64,000 bases of DNA, taken from NCBI GenBank assembly GCA_022376925.1, contig JAIOJX010000030.1:169317298-169381297 (forward strand). Reading direction: 5' to 3'. The translations under genes and the position numbers were made by a program. The notes beneath the pieces are model-generated. The model saw only the letters and a program-made list of their open reading frames with translations, was not told the origin of the DNA and did not search any database. The stretch comes from Tragulus kanchil. Lineage: Eukaryota; Chordata; Mammalia; Artiodactyla; Tragulidae. Below, one piece after another: positions 57,901 through 64,000 of this stretch (position 1 is its first letter; every line of letters starts with the position of its first letter).

Positions 57901-60900
57901 CCCCAGGGCGGGCGTGCCCCGCCATCATTAGGATGTCAGCACCCTGGAAATCATGGGGCTTGAAGACACACACATATCTGGGGCAATGTCTTGGGCCTGC
58001 AGTGCCAGGAACCCCAAGGCTGGTGCACTCTCTCTGGTGTCCTGGTCAGCAGCCAGGATAAAGACAGACTGCTCAGGTGGGTCATGAAGCCAGCTTTGGG
58101 TGAGGCTACAGAGTGGACTTCAGTAACTCTTTTTGTTTCAGGGATGCAGACAAAGGAAGCCAGTCCACTAACTTGCACCACTGATGATGTCATGGTCATC
58201 AGTGGAAAAAGGGCTACTACTGGTCAGCACCTGCCCCCAACCCAGGCCCAGACCCACAACTGCCCGGCACTGACCGAAAAGCACAGTCCTCCTCCGTGAG
58301 GTCCTCCGCATCTGCCCAGGCATCATCTGTACCCCCTATGGGAGGAACCTGTGGTCAGTACTCAGGCCACGGCAGGGGCTCTATCTCAAGGACCATGCTC
58401 CTCCCTCTCCCAGCACCTGATGCCCCATGTACCTGGCAGTCTTCTCACCCCAACCATCTGCTCCGGTGATGAAACGAGGGGCCCTGGGTCTCCTCCCTCC
58501 ACCCTAGCCTGCTGCCTCTCCACCTTCACCACTGAGACCCTGGGTGACTGTTCTCCACGACCGGGCTCCTGTTCTTAGTCACAGAGGATGCAGTTCAATG
58601 CTCACCTGAGAAAATATAGTTGTAGCCAGTGCGTCCATACAGCTCCCCCCATCCAGCCAGCGTGGCTGACCTGCAAATGTGCTGCGAGAGAAACCACATT
58701 TTCAAGATCAGGTGGTTTTCTGGAGTTTTTTTTGTTCTGTCTCCCAGACCCCCACCCCCAACCCCGCCCTTCCTGAGATATAACTAACACATGACACTGT
58801 TAATTTTAAAAGGTGCACAGCATGCTGATTTGATACATACTGCAAAACCGTTAACACCAGAGTTAGCTAACACCTGCACCATGTCACATAATTAGCATTT
58901 ATTTCTTTGAGTGGTGAAAACATTTAAGATCAGCTCTCTGTACAACTTTCAGGTATACAGTACAGTATTAGTAGCTATAACCGCCAAGCTGTACATGAGA
59001 TCTACAGATCTTACTCATCTTCTAACTGGAAGTTTGTACCCTGACCAACAGTCAGGTGGTTTTTTGAAGCGCGCACAGTAGGGGGGAGCCCTGGAACTCT
59101 TCTGATCGTTTCAGGCCAGAAAAATGGGTGCAGGAGTGCTAGCCAAAGTCTTCTCAGCAACAGGGCCACAGCAGTCACTCTGAAGCAAGCCTAGATTCTA
59201 ACCTACAGCCTCTGCAAGGGGTTCTCTCTCCCAAATGAGAGGCACAAGGGTGTCACTAACAGTAACGGGTAGTTGTCACATGTAAGTGGTCTTACATGGG
59301 TAAGACCCTGGCGATTCTCACATATGTATATGAGCACGGCACTGAAATGTGTACATCAGCTTCCCACAGGGTTTTCACAAACCTGTGAGGGAGGTATGGC
59401 TGGTGCCAGGCACTGCTGCTGCTTCACAGATGAAAAGAACAACGGGTCCAGGGAGGTGAAGCGATGCCTGAGGTCCCACAGTGAGGGGTGAGCTGGGATT
59501 TGACCGAGCCCACTTCCCTCCAGAGCCTGCGTTCTGTCACTGCAACTGCTCAGCACCGGGAAGGGCAACCTTTGCAGCAGGAGGGCCAATTAAGGGAGAA
59601 ATGTTTGGGGGCTTTTTTAAAAAGAAACTGTATGTTCTCCTTTTTATCCAGGGAATGTAGTAGCCTTAACTGTGCTTAACTATGCTTTTAATCTTTCCTC
59701 ATCACTGAGGGAGCACTGCAAGAGCTAGAATTCTAGACAGTAGGCAATGGGCATGAACCTTATTTAATTGTTTAAAAAAGTGTTTATTTATTTGGCTGTT
59801 TCAGGTCTTAGTTGCTCTTCAGCATGTGGGATTTCAATTTCCAGACCAGGGATCGAACCCACATTCCCTGCATTGCAAGTCAGACTCTTAGCCACTGGAC
59901 CACCAGGGAAGTTTTTCACTATCTGATTTTGTGTTTGAAGAGACCCAAGAGGGGTAGGGTCATGCTTTTTTTCCCCCTTAGATCCAAAAGCGTTTTGTAA
60001 ATCTGATGACAATGATAAACTTTCTGGATAAAAATGTACACACCAGAGTTTAACTCTATCTCCACGTCCATCCATGGACCCCTCTCCAGATAATATCCTC
60101 TATTGCGAAGACATCAGCCCAGTAATTAGGAGCTGCAAGCAAGGCAGTGTCAGTTATCAGGTTGAGGACCCCAAGATTCCAATGGTACAGGGGGAGGTCT
60201 GATTCTTTAGCTGACAATGACAGGGTGGCTTTTTGAGTTTGACTGGCACGTGTTATCATACCCACCCTCCCTCATCATCCAAGCTCATCAAATCTCACTC
60301 TTTGCATTATTTCTGTTAAATCTTTTGCAGGCAGATACACATCCACTTTTTAGCTGTTCAGCTCCGAGCTCTTTTCAAGGTTCAGATTCTTCTTTCTGCT
60401 CCCCAGTTTTCCCAAACCCCTTCCATCTGGCCCTGTCTTTCTGGTCACAGAGGCAGCCACACCCAGCCCAGAGGACTCATCAGATGGAGGAGGATGGGTG
60501 AGCTGGCTGGCTTCCCAAGGGAAACACCAATCTCCACAGTAAGAAGAGCAGGCAGCTGGGGGAAACCGTATTCCATGGTAGAGTCCAGGCCTGACCTTGC
60601 TTCCTGGCCTCACTGCTCCAATGCACAGCCCACCGTTTCTGCACTTCTAAGCCCAGCTCTTTCCTGAGAAAGCAGGATGCACTCTGAAAGCTCTCCATTT
60701 ACCTAGTTAGGAGTGGCCTCTAATGTTGCATGAGAAATGGCTCGTGTAGGGTTTGTTAAGGTAGTAACCAACTCTGGCACTCAGAATAAAAGCCACTCAG
60801 GGGCTTCGCTGGTGGCCCAGTGGGTAAAGAGTCTGTCTTGCAGAGCAAGGGACACCAGTTCAATCCCTGGCCCGGGAAGATCCCATATACCAAGGCATGG

Positions 60901-63900
60901 CTGGGCCTGTGTGCCGAATTATAAGCCAGCGCTCTGGAGGGCGTGTGCCCAGAGCCAGTGCTCTACAGCAAGAGAGGCCACTGCAATGGCAGGCCCACAC
61001 AGGCCAAAGAACAAAGGTGGATGAAAATAAACGATGACTTAGTCACTATCTGATTTTGTGTTTGAAGAGACCCAAGAGGGTGGGGTCATGCTTTTTTCCC
61101 CTTAGATCCAAAAGCGTTTTGTAAATCTGATGACAATGATAAACTTTCTGGATAAAATGTACACACCAGAGTTTAACTCTATCTCCACGTCCATCCATGG
61201 ACCCCTCTCCAGATAATATCCTCTATTGCGAAGACATCAGCCCAGTAATTAGGAGCTGCAAGCAAGGCAGTGTCAGTTATCAGGTTGAGGACCCCAAGAT
61301 TCCAATGGTACAGGGGGAGGTCTGATTCTTTAGCTGACAATGACAGGGTGGCTTTTTGAGTTTGACTGGCACGTGTTATCATACCCACCCTCCCTCATCA
61401 TCCAAGCTCATCAAATCTCACTCTTTGCATTATTTCTGTTAAATCTTTTGCAGGCAGATACACATCCACTTTTTAGCTGTTCAGCTCTGAGCTCTTTTCA
61501 AGGTTCAGATTCTTCTTTCTGCTCCCCAGTTTTCCCAAACCCCTTCCATCTGGCCCTGTCTTTCTGGTCACAGAGGCAGCCACACCCAGCCCAGAGGACT
61601 CATCAGATGGAGGAGGATGGGTGAGCTGGCTGGCTTCCCAAGGGAAACACCAATCTCCACAGTAAGAAGAGCAGGCAGCTGGGGGAAACCGTATTCCATG
61701 GTAGAGTCCAGGCCTGACCTTGCTTCCTGGCCTCACTGCTCCAATGCACAGCCCACCGTTTCTGCACTTCTAAGCCCAGCTCTTTCCTGAGAAAGCAGGA
61801 TGCACTCTGAAAGCTCTCCATTTACCTAGTTAGGAGTGGCCTCTAATGTTGCATGAGAAATGGCTCGTGTAGGGTTTGTTAAGGTAGTAACCAACTCTGG
61901 CACTCAGAATAAAAGCCACTCAGGGGCTTCGCTGGTGGCCCAGTGGGTAAAGAGTCTGTCTTGCAGAGCAAGGGACACCAGTTCAATCCCTGGCCCGGGA
62001 AGATCCCATATACCAAGGCATGGCTGGGCCTGTGTGCCGAATTATAAGCCAGCGCTCTGGAGGGCGTGTGCCCAGAGCCAGTGCTCTACAGCAAGAGAGG
62101 CCACTGCAATGGCAGGCCCACACAGGCCAAAGAATGAAGATGGATGAAAAATAAACGATGACTTAGAGGGAAAAAAGAAAAAGCCCTCCATCTCTGCTCC
62201 CATCTCTTAAGGAAGGAGGAGAAGAGCGATAAAGAGGACCCGTTCCCATTTTAATTGCCTAAAAGCCAGATACAAATGTTCGGGGAGAAAATGGCAGGTG
62301 AGAACATCTTATCCTTAAATACTTGAACTGAGTTTAAAAAAATTTTAATAATATATCTTATATAGGCCAACATATCCAAGATATTATGAGGTCAACATAT
62401 AATCACTTTTTAAATTATTAATATTTTACATTTTTTGGACTGTCTTCAAAATCCACCATGTATTTTATATTTATAGCACAGCTTAAGCAAGGTGCCTTAT
62501 TTTTTAGCATTTAAAGGAAAATGCAGTCCTACACCAAAAGAAAACTGTGTTTAATCAAAAAAAAGTTGACAATGCTTCAGCTATAAAGTGGAAACCAATT
62601 GCAATAAAACAAAATCAGACATTTAGTTCTTGAGCCACACTTAGGCACAATGGACTGAGTTTGGAAGGAAGCAGGCGCTTCTGAGCATATGGCCCCTGCC
62701 CAGCTCGGCCAGGCATGGCAGCAAACACTGCTGTCACCACACTCACTAGGGTCCGCTAGGAATCCCACCTGTAAGGATAAGATGCCCACCTCACAACAGA
62801 AGACCCTCCCCTGTCCTTCCCCATTTCCTTCTCAAATTCACAGGTCTGCCTTCCCCACTCACTGAGCTTTGCAGGGACAGAACTGTCGTGGTCACCTGTC
62901 CCCTGACAACTCACCACAAAGCCCACTACGGTGTTACTCAAGAGCAGTGTCTTCCTAGAGAGCTCGCCAGTACCAGCTGAGTGGGCAGCTGTTAGGCGCT
63001 GGGAGGATAGCAGTAAGAGGAGGCCTCCACCCTTATACAGGGATTAAGGCAGAGAGGAGACAGGAGAGTTTCAAACACAATAGAAATAAAACATGTAAGT
63101 AGGTATTAAGTCATTGAACACGATTCAGCCAGGAAAAGCTACAGGGAACACAATGGGATCACATCAACCAGACAAGGTGCACAGGGAGAAGAAAGCAGGA
63201 AGAATGGCAAAGCTCTAGCACCAAAGCCTCCTCAGAATAATGCCACTGCCACCCTTCAAAAAAAGGGATTCATTAGCAGTCATAGGGCCCCATGCTATTA
63301 CTACTGAGGCCCTGGGTTTGATCCTTGGTTGGAGAAGTAAGATCCTACAAGTCTTGGGGCAAAGCAAAAAAACAAAATAATCCCTTCAACTTTCTGTCTT
63401 TCCTCTGAAATCTGCTGCCTTGGGGCTGTTTCTCCCAGGTCCCCATCATCTCCCAAGTACACTCTGGAAAGTCCCCTCCTCAAGGTCTGCAGAAACAAAC
63501 ATTACGCTTCACAGAGCAGTTATTTAAACTGTAGTTCTCAGAGTTTAAAGCAACATGAAATTTTCCAAAGGAGAATAAACAACTTTAAGATGATCTGGAA
63601 CTTCAATGCCAGACACACTGGTCCCTAAAAGAGACCTGCCCCGAGAAAGCCTGTGACCGAGTGTCCTTTCCTACCTTCCCCCTACCCCCACATTCGCCCT
63701 TCTTCCATTTTACGAAAGAATGGCACAAAGGGAGAGGAACCAGTCCTGCATTTCTCCTCCACACTGCCCTGCCTTGGCCCTTGCCCTCCTGCTAGGAGCA
63801 CGGACCACAGCACAGGAGGCACCAACAGCACTCTCAGGTACCTAGATGACAAACAGAATAGAGGGACCACTCTCCTGCTCTCTTTCCCCTCTCCAGGCTC

Positions 63901-64000
63901 TCCATTAGTCCATTCCTTCTAGATTAATCTTTCTCACAGTGTTATTTGCATCCTGTATTTCCCTGCTCAGAAATCAAAGAGGCTCACCCAGCAAACGTAA
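15740..64000 (-). CDS. MTMR14: MTMR14 (hJumpy/MIP) locus, 3' 16 coding exons; partial at right edge
   Basis: Sixteen exons joined 57488-57563, 57157-57217, 55519-55641, 54464-54537, 49321-49391, 47595-47669, 41682-41748, 39619-39704, 39288-39364, 38996-39032, 34319-34389, 33594-33652, 32202-32340, 31427-31612, 21851-22006 and 16859-17042 (or their duplicate copies) give 1542 nt, one frame, 513 residues plus stop. Recognisable parts are HICRSATLAGWGELYGR, the phosphatase core with VHCISGWDRTPL (C-x5-R signature, catalytic Cys about residue 330 by human numbering), and a Ser-rich C-terminal tail. The human protein is about 650 residues, so about 138 N-terminal codons lie beyond the window. The family removes the 3-phosphate from PI(3)P and PI(3,5)P2; this member acts in muscle calcium handling and autophagy, and variants occur in centronuclear myopathy (established knowledge). 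Ten of the ~1.1 kb duplications include or touch its exons. Confidence 0.95.
16859..17042 (-). CDS. MTMR14: MTMR14 exon p (last, with stop), right copy
   Basis: 184 nt starting LLTALSERETRLQEVRSAFL and ending GLRGTSSSTL then TGA (16861-16859). The acceptor used is ctccccacag, eight bases upstream of an alternative ttacag, because only it keeps frame with exon o. Duplicate at 15740-15923. Confidence 0.93.
17112..19354. repeat. Direct tandem duplication 6 (period 1121), intronic
   Basis: Copy 1 17112-18232, copy 2 18233-19354, joined at ggcc/ggca. With duplication 5 it makes a segment present three times (15993-16269, 17112-17387, 18233-18508). Confidence 0.93.
19758..21910. repeat. Direct tandem duplication 7 (period 1085)
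   Basis: Copy 1 19758-20842, copy 2 20843-21910. Copy 1 ends inside MTMR14 exon o with a dropped G and about 15 unmatched bases. Confidence 0.93.
20766..20829 (-). pseudogene. MTMR14: MTMR14 exon o, truncated duplicate
   Basis: Only the 3' part of the exon (from about LPFSFPDELPNNC). It has a 1-nt deletion in a GGG run near 20780 and then breaks into unmatched sequence before the junction at 20843. Redundant contig tip. Confidence 0.85.
21851..22006 (-). CDS. MTMR14: MTMR14 exon o
   Basis: 156 nt: SVDHPLPGSSLSTDFGSWQM, then VTGCGSIQERAVLHTDSSLP and FSFPDELPNNC plus CT; acceptor gccccag, donor gtaagt. A truncated copy lies at 20766-20829. Confidence 0.95.
23165..23265 (-). mobile_element. 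MIR fragment, minus
   Basis: Contains the inverted core (gacagggaaatggcagcccagac ... cttgcctaaggtttcac). Diverged. Confidence 0.6.
24555..24690 (-). mobile_element. MIR fragment, minus (first copy)
   Basis: attattcccaccttaacgatg, then caagtcacgctacaagtagc and gctgggactgagacccaggc match the inverted MIR. Repeated at 25682-25817. Confidence 0.65.
25179..25332 (+). mobile_element. CHR-type SINE, truncated duplicate
   Basis: 5' half of the SINE at 26306, cut by the joint of duplication 8; bases are dropped over its last 30 nt. Confidence 0.82.
26306..26643 (+). mobile_element. CHR-type SINE, full length, 15-bp target-site duplication
   Basis: Head gggcttcccctggtggccca, body shared with 3363-3644, long pyrimidine-rich 3' region, then taaataaataaatc and poly-A. 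Flanked by aagaaatgaatgttt at 26291-26305 and 26644-26658. Confidence 0.9.
26903..26931. repeat. GT microsatellite
   Basis: Short (GT)n in MTMR14 intron n-o. Confidence 0.8.
27715..28022 (+). mobile_element. L1 3' end (ruminant-type)
   Basis: Ends with gctgattcacatcgttgta, then acattgtaaagcaattatcc and a tccaattaaaaataaaa terminus, typical of artiodactyl L1 3' UTRs. The last ~95 bp recur at 29044-29138. Confidence 0.85.
27927..30176. repeat. Direct tandem duplication 9 (period 1117)
   Basis: Copy 1 27927-29043, copy 2 29044-30176. Starts inside an L1 3' end. Copy 1 loses bases over its last ~110 nt (28946-29043). Confidence 0.93.
29044..29138 (+). mobile_element. L1 3' end, duplicate tail
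   Basis: Copy of 27927-28021 produced by duplication 9, with two substitutions near the joint. Confidence 0.85.
31427..31612 (-). CDS. MTMR14: MTMR14 exon n, serine-rich tail
   Basis: 186 nt: RKSHSSSPQSVERLWNRPQP, then a run of seven Ser followed by NHSDNFFRMGSSPLEVPKP. Disordered tail. It carries an ER dipeptide after PQSV that the human form I recall lacks; from memory only. Acceptor ctacag, donor gtgagg. Confidence 0.95.
32202..32340 (-). CDS. MTMR14: MTMR14 exon m
   Basis: 139 nt: RKDRGSTTSLGSDFSLVTES, then SPGAAGSFTYETVELVPAGA and QTQAAW (split). C-terminal to the phosphatase core. Acceptor tttcag, donor gtgagg. Confidence 0.95.
32508..32566 (-). CDS. MTMR14: MTMR14 exon l, left copy
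   Basis: Same exon, contiguous with exon m to its left, so this copy is in correct context. Confidence 0.93.
33232..33302 (-). CDS. MTMR14: MTMR14 exon k, left copy
   Basis: Same exon with intact acceptor and gtaagg donor, inside the first copy of the 32435/33521 duplication. Confidence 0.92.
33594..33652 (-). CDS. MTMR14: MTMR14 exon l, right copy
   Basis: 59 nt: RKSLPARDAVFTMEDICML plus A; acceptor taatag, donor gtgagt. Duplicate at 32508-32566. Confidence 0.92.
34319..34389 (-). CDS. MTMR14: MTMR14 exon k, middle copy
   Basis: 71 nt: IFFFCFNFLKHIISEEFSAL then KTQ plus AG; acceptor cttag, donor gtaagg. One of three copies (33232-33302 and 35422-35492 are the others). Confidence 0.92.
35198..35320 (-). 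mobile_element. tRNA-type SINE, minus (first copy)
   Basis: Inverted SINE with tttttggctgcctcacaagg and ccactggacc. Repeated at 36301-36427, where the first copy's lost bases are present. Confidence 0.75.
35422..35492 (-). pseudogene. MTMR14: MTMR14 exon k, right copy with degraded donor end
   Basis: Same exon, but the donor side sits 4 bp from the junction at 35418: the donor reads gtaaaaa and the last codons carry a T-to-G change. A redundant copy at a noisy contig start. Confidence 0.85.
36301..36427 (-). mobile_element. tRNA-type SINE, minus (second copy)
   Basis: Same insertion as 35198-35320 in duplication 11; more complete (ctggaccgccaggtaat). Confidence 0.75.
37897..37933 (-). CDS. 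MTMR14: MTMR14 exon j, left copy
   Basis: Same 37 nt exon (HMLVDRLSKGEE). It lies left of the left copy of exon i, as transcription order requires. Confidence 0.92.
38189..38265 (-). CDS. MTMR14: MTMR14 exon i, left copy
   Basis: Identical coding sequence and splice sites to 39288-39364, in the first copy of the 37266/38366 duplication. Confidence 0.92.
38996..39032 (-). CDS. MTMR14: MTMR14 exon j, right copy
   Basis: 37 nt micro-exon encoding HMLVDRLSKGEE; acceptor tttcag, donor gtgggt. Duplicate at 37897-37933. Confidence 0.92.
39288..39364 (-). CDS. MTMR14: MTMR14 exon i, middle copy
   Basis: 77 nt: DGLIHPSLKPSEILYLTVAY then DWFLF plus GG; acceptor ttgcag, donor gtgagc. Full second copy at 38189-38265, fragment at 40469-40486. 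Confidence 0.93.
39619..39704 (-). CDS. MTMR14: MTMR14 exon h, catalytic C-x5-R exon (intact copy)
   Basis: 86 nt: DSGLLVHCISGWDRTPLFIS then LLRLSLWA. HCISGWDR is the protein-tyrosine/phosphoinositide phosphatase P-loop; Cys and Arg are both present. Acceptor tacatag at 39705-39711, donor gtgagt. The second copy at 40740-40824 has lost one base. Confidence 0.95.
40469..40486 (-). pseudogene. MTMR14: MTMR14 exon i, truncated fragment
   Basis: Only DGLIHP survives after its acceptor; at 40469-40471 the sequence switches to intronic DNA. The junction cuts inside an exon, which argues against a tolerated genomic event. Confidence 0.85.
40740..40824 (-). pseudogene. MTMR14: MTMR14 exon h, duplicate copy with 1-nt deletion
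   Basis: 85 nt instead of 86: the first exonic base after the acceptor is missing, so joining to exon g shifts the frame although HCISGWDR is still spelled out inside. Most likely a base-call error in redundant sequence, since 39619-39704 is intact. Confidence 0.85.
41682..41748 (-). CDS. MTMR14: MTMR14 exon g
   Basis: 67 nt: SWDLVQQTQNYLKLLLSIIN then SD plus G, directly before the catalytic exon. Acceptor ccaacag, donor gtgagt. Single copy. Confidence 0.94.
41749..46460 (-). other. MTMR14: MTMR14 intron f-g
   Basis: No exon or recent transposon recognised. MIR-like pieces occur around 43020-43095 and 44800-44890. The 4.2 kb from 41593 to 45903 is one of the longer stretches free of duplication. 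Confidence 0.65.
46461..46535 (-). CDS. MTMR14: MTMR14 exon f, left copy
   Basis: Same exon and splice sites in the first copy of the 45904/47038 duplication. Confidence 0.92.
47595..47669 (-). CDS. MTMR14: MTMR14 exon f, right copy
   Basis: 75 nt, 25 codons: DYVDAPLSIPDFLTCSLNID then WSQYQ; acceptor ccccag, donor gtgagg. Duplicate at 46461-46535. Confidence 0.93.
48267..48337 (-). CDS. MTMR14: MTMR14 exon e, left copy
   Basis: Same exon in the first copy of the 47852/48909 duplication, with identical splice sites. Confidence 0.92.
49321..49391 (-). CDS. MTMR14: MTMR14 exon e, right copy
   Basis: 71 nt: CEFFKEYKNRDYMAEGLIFN then WKQ; acceptor ttccag, donor gtatga. Second copy at 48267-48337. 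Confidence 0.93.
50843..51115 (+). mobile_element. CHR-type SINE with target-site duplication
   Basis: gggcttccctggtggtccag head, same body type as 3363-3644, poly-A tail at 51100-51114. Flanked by aacataagca at 50833-50842 and 51116-51125. Confidence 0.88.
51538..51650 (+). mobile_element. tRNA-type SINE, plus (first copy)
   Basis: acctccctgtgggtccaatg head, older and more diverged, short A-rich tail. Repeated at 52705-52817. Confidence 0.75.
52705..52817 (+). mobile_element. tRNA-type SINE, plus (second copy)
   Basis: Copy of 51538-51650 by duplication 16. Confidence 0.75.
54085..54240 (-). mobile_element. MIR fragment, minus
   Basis: Order of inverted-MIR blocks (ttaatcacctaatccacatg, cctgagaaaacctgaggctg, ctcaagggtac) is recognisable though diverged. 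Confidence 0.55.
54464..54537 (-). CDS. MTMR14: MTMR14 exon d
   Basis: 74 nt: VTSSEKVDKAQRYADFTLLS then IPYP plus G; acceptor cttgtag, donor gtaggg. Single copy. Confidence 0.96.
55519..55641 (-). CDS. MTMR14: MTMR14 exon c
   Basis: 123 nt, the longest core exon: SSDTHLFDKVRGYDIKLLRY, then LSVKYICDLMVENKKVKFGM. Acceptor gtttcag, donor gtgagt. Single copy. Confidence 0.96.
57157..57217 (-). CDS. MTMR14: MTMR14 exon b, left copy
   Basis: 61 nt encoding GGADDAWADAEDLTEEDCAF plus CG, an acidic surface loop. Acceptor ccatag, donor gtcagt. Duplicate at 58275-58335 differs by one base. Confidence 0.92.
57488..57563 (-). CDS. MTMR14: MTMR14 exon a (first in window), left copy
   Basis: 76 nt: HICRSATLAGWGELYGRTGY then NYIFS plus G. 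Acceptor tctcgcag chosen at 57564 because it adds HICR and keeps phase; the internal gcag|GTC site would drop these residues. Second copy at 58606-58681. Confidence 0.93.
58275..58335 (-). CDS. MTMR14: MTMR14 exon b, right copy with Ala-to-Thr change
   Basis: Identical to 57157-57217 except plus-strand base 58330 (t for c), changing GCA to ACA (GGA to GGT at protein level, Ala to Thr). Either allelic or a sequencing error. Confidence 0.88.
58606..58681 (-). CDS. MTMR14: MTMR14 exon a, right copy
   Basis: Same exon with the same splice sites in the second copy of the 56483/57600 duplication. It is the copy contiguous with the upstream intron to the right. Confidence 0.92.
58785..59045 (+). 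mobile_element. Old L1 3' fragment
   Basis: ggtgcacagcatgctgatttg, then ctctgtacaactttcaggtat, a gctgtacatgagatctac block and ctaactggaagtttgtaccc match the 3' region of mammalian L1M-type elements. Confidence 0.75.
59345..59545 (-). mobile_element. MIR fragment, minus
   Basis: Inverted-MIR-like layout: ttcacagatgaaaagaac, ggaggtgaagcgatgcctgag, gagctgggatttgaccgagcc. Confidence 0.55.
59785..59912 (-). mobile_element. tRNA-type SINE, minus
   Basis: Inverted head ccactggaccaccagggaag, body gaccagggatcgaacccac, T-rich start. The joint of duplication 18 lies 4 bp to its right. Confidence 0.85.
60798..61036 (+). mobile_element. CHR-type SINE, plus (first copy)
   Basis: gggcttcgctggtggcccag head, ggcccgggaagatcccatat and a ataaacgatgact end. 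Repeated at 61922-62160. Confidence 0.85.
61922..62160 (+). mobile_element. CHR-type SINE, plus (second copy)
   Basis: Same insertion as 60798-61036 through duplication 18; differs by a few bases near its 3' end. Confidence 0.85.
63300..63385 (+). mobile_element. tRNA-type SINE fragment, plus
   Basis: Only the middle survives: ccctgggtttgatccttggt and aagtaagatcctacaag, then an A-rich tail. Confidence 0.6.

Larger units (their letters stand above)
56483..58716. repeat. Direct tandem duplication 17 (period 1117), MTMR14 exons a and b
   Basis: Copy 1 56483-57599, copy 2 57600-58716. Copies differ by a C-run length and one C/T in exon b. Confidence 0.93.
59916..62166. repeat. Direct tandem duplication 18 (period ~1127), intronic with SINE
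   Basis: Copy 1 59916-61042, copy 2 61043-62166. Contains a full SINE in each copy. Small T-, G- and A-run differences. Confidence 0.93.
58682..64000 (-). other. MTMR14: MTMR14 intron upstream of exon a, runs off the right edge
   Basis: I searched for the expected preceding exon (region around RFVCPVILFKGK) and did not find it. The stretch holds an old L1 3' piece, MIR and SINE fragments and the 59916/61043 duplication. Confidence 0.65.

Noticed and set aside
3460..62166. Eighteen tandem repeats as a novel genetic element, satellite or recombination hotspot
   Set aside because: The copies share no common sequence between pairs, no terminal repeats and no target-site pattern. They share only length, and errors cluster at the joints. 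An assembly cause explains all of this.
58682..64000. Upstream MTMR14 exon hidden before the right edge
   Set aside because: The ggctcac near 63982 resembles a donor on the minus strand, but the preceding codons do not match any MTMR14 sequence I recognise.

Overview
This is vertebrate nuclear DNA from a ruminant, probably a bovid. It holds spliced exons with GT-AG boundaries, a CpG island, LINEs (L2, L1) and MIR fragments. It also holds artiodactyl SINEs: tRNA-type CHR/Bov-t elements, Bov-tA and Bov-A/BovB-derived pieces, which point to Ruminantia. There is no prokaryotic gene organisation, and almost every short ORF is an intronic shadow.

Two genes lie on the minus strand. (1) CPNE9 (copine-9, a calcium-dependent phospholipid-binding C2 protein) runs from its ATG in a CpG island (13889, with a second copy at 12773) down to the left edge. 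Thirteen coding exons join in one open frame of 860 nt (about 286 residues: C2A, C2B and the lead into the vWA/copine domain). The rest lies left of base 1. (2) MTMR14 (hJumpy/MIP, a myotubularin-related phosphoinositide 3-phosphatase) enters from the right edge. Sixteen coding exons (57563 down to the stop at 15740) join into 1542 nt, or 513 codons plus stop, including the catalytic C-x5-R motif. The 5' exons, about 138 codons by comparison with the human protein, are beyond base 64000. The order MTMR14 then CPNE9 in the same orientation matches human 3p25.3 synteny.

The most striking signal is not a gene. Eighteen separate head-to-tail direct duplications, all with a period of about 1.06-1.17 kb and nearly identical copies, are scattered from 3.4 to 62.2 kb. 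They account for about 20 kb of the 64 kb. They duplicate or triplicate exons of both genes, ignore exon and repeat boundaries, and join at 0-7 nt overlaps. Mismatches and dropped bases concentrate at the right end of the first copy and the left start of the second. This is what unmerged contig overlaps look like, so I read them as assembly artefacts. Collapsing them gives two clean, uninterrupted gene models and a true span near 44 kb.

Layout: 1-14.2 kb CPNE9, with a degenerate CATC-type low-complexity tract at 1.86-2.57 kb, a CHR-type SINE at 3.36 kb and an old L2 element at 6.7-8.1 kb. 14.2-15.7 kb is a short intergenic interval (MIR, SINE). 15.7-57.6 kb is MTMR14 exons and introns. 57.6-64 kb is a duplicated exon pair followed by MTMR14 intron sequence with L1, MIR and SINE pieces. 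I found no previously undescribed biological system; the novelty here is the duplication pattern and its effect on gene models.
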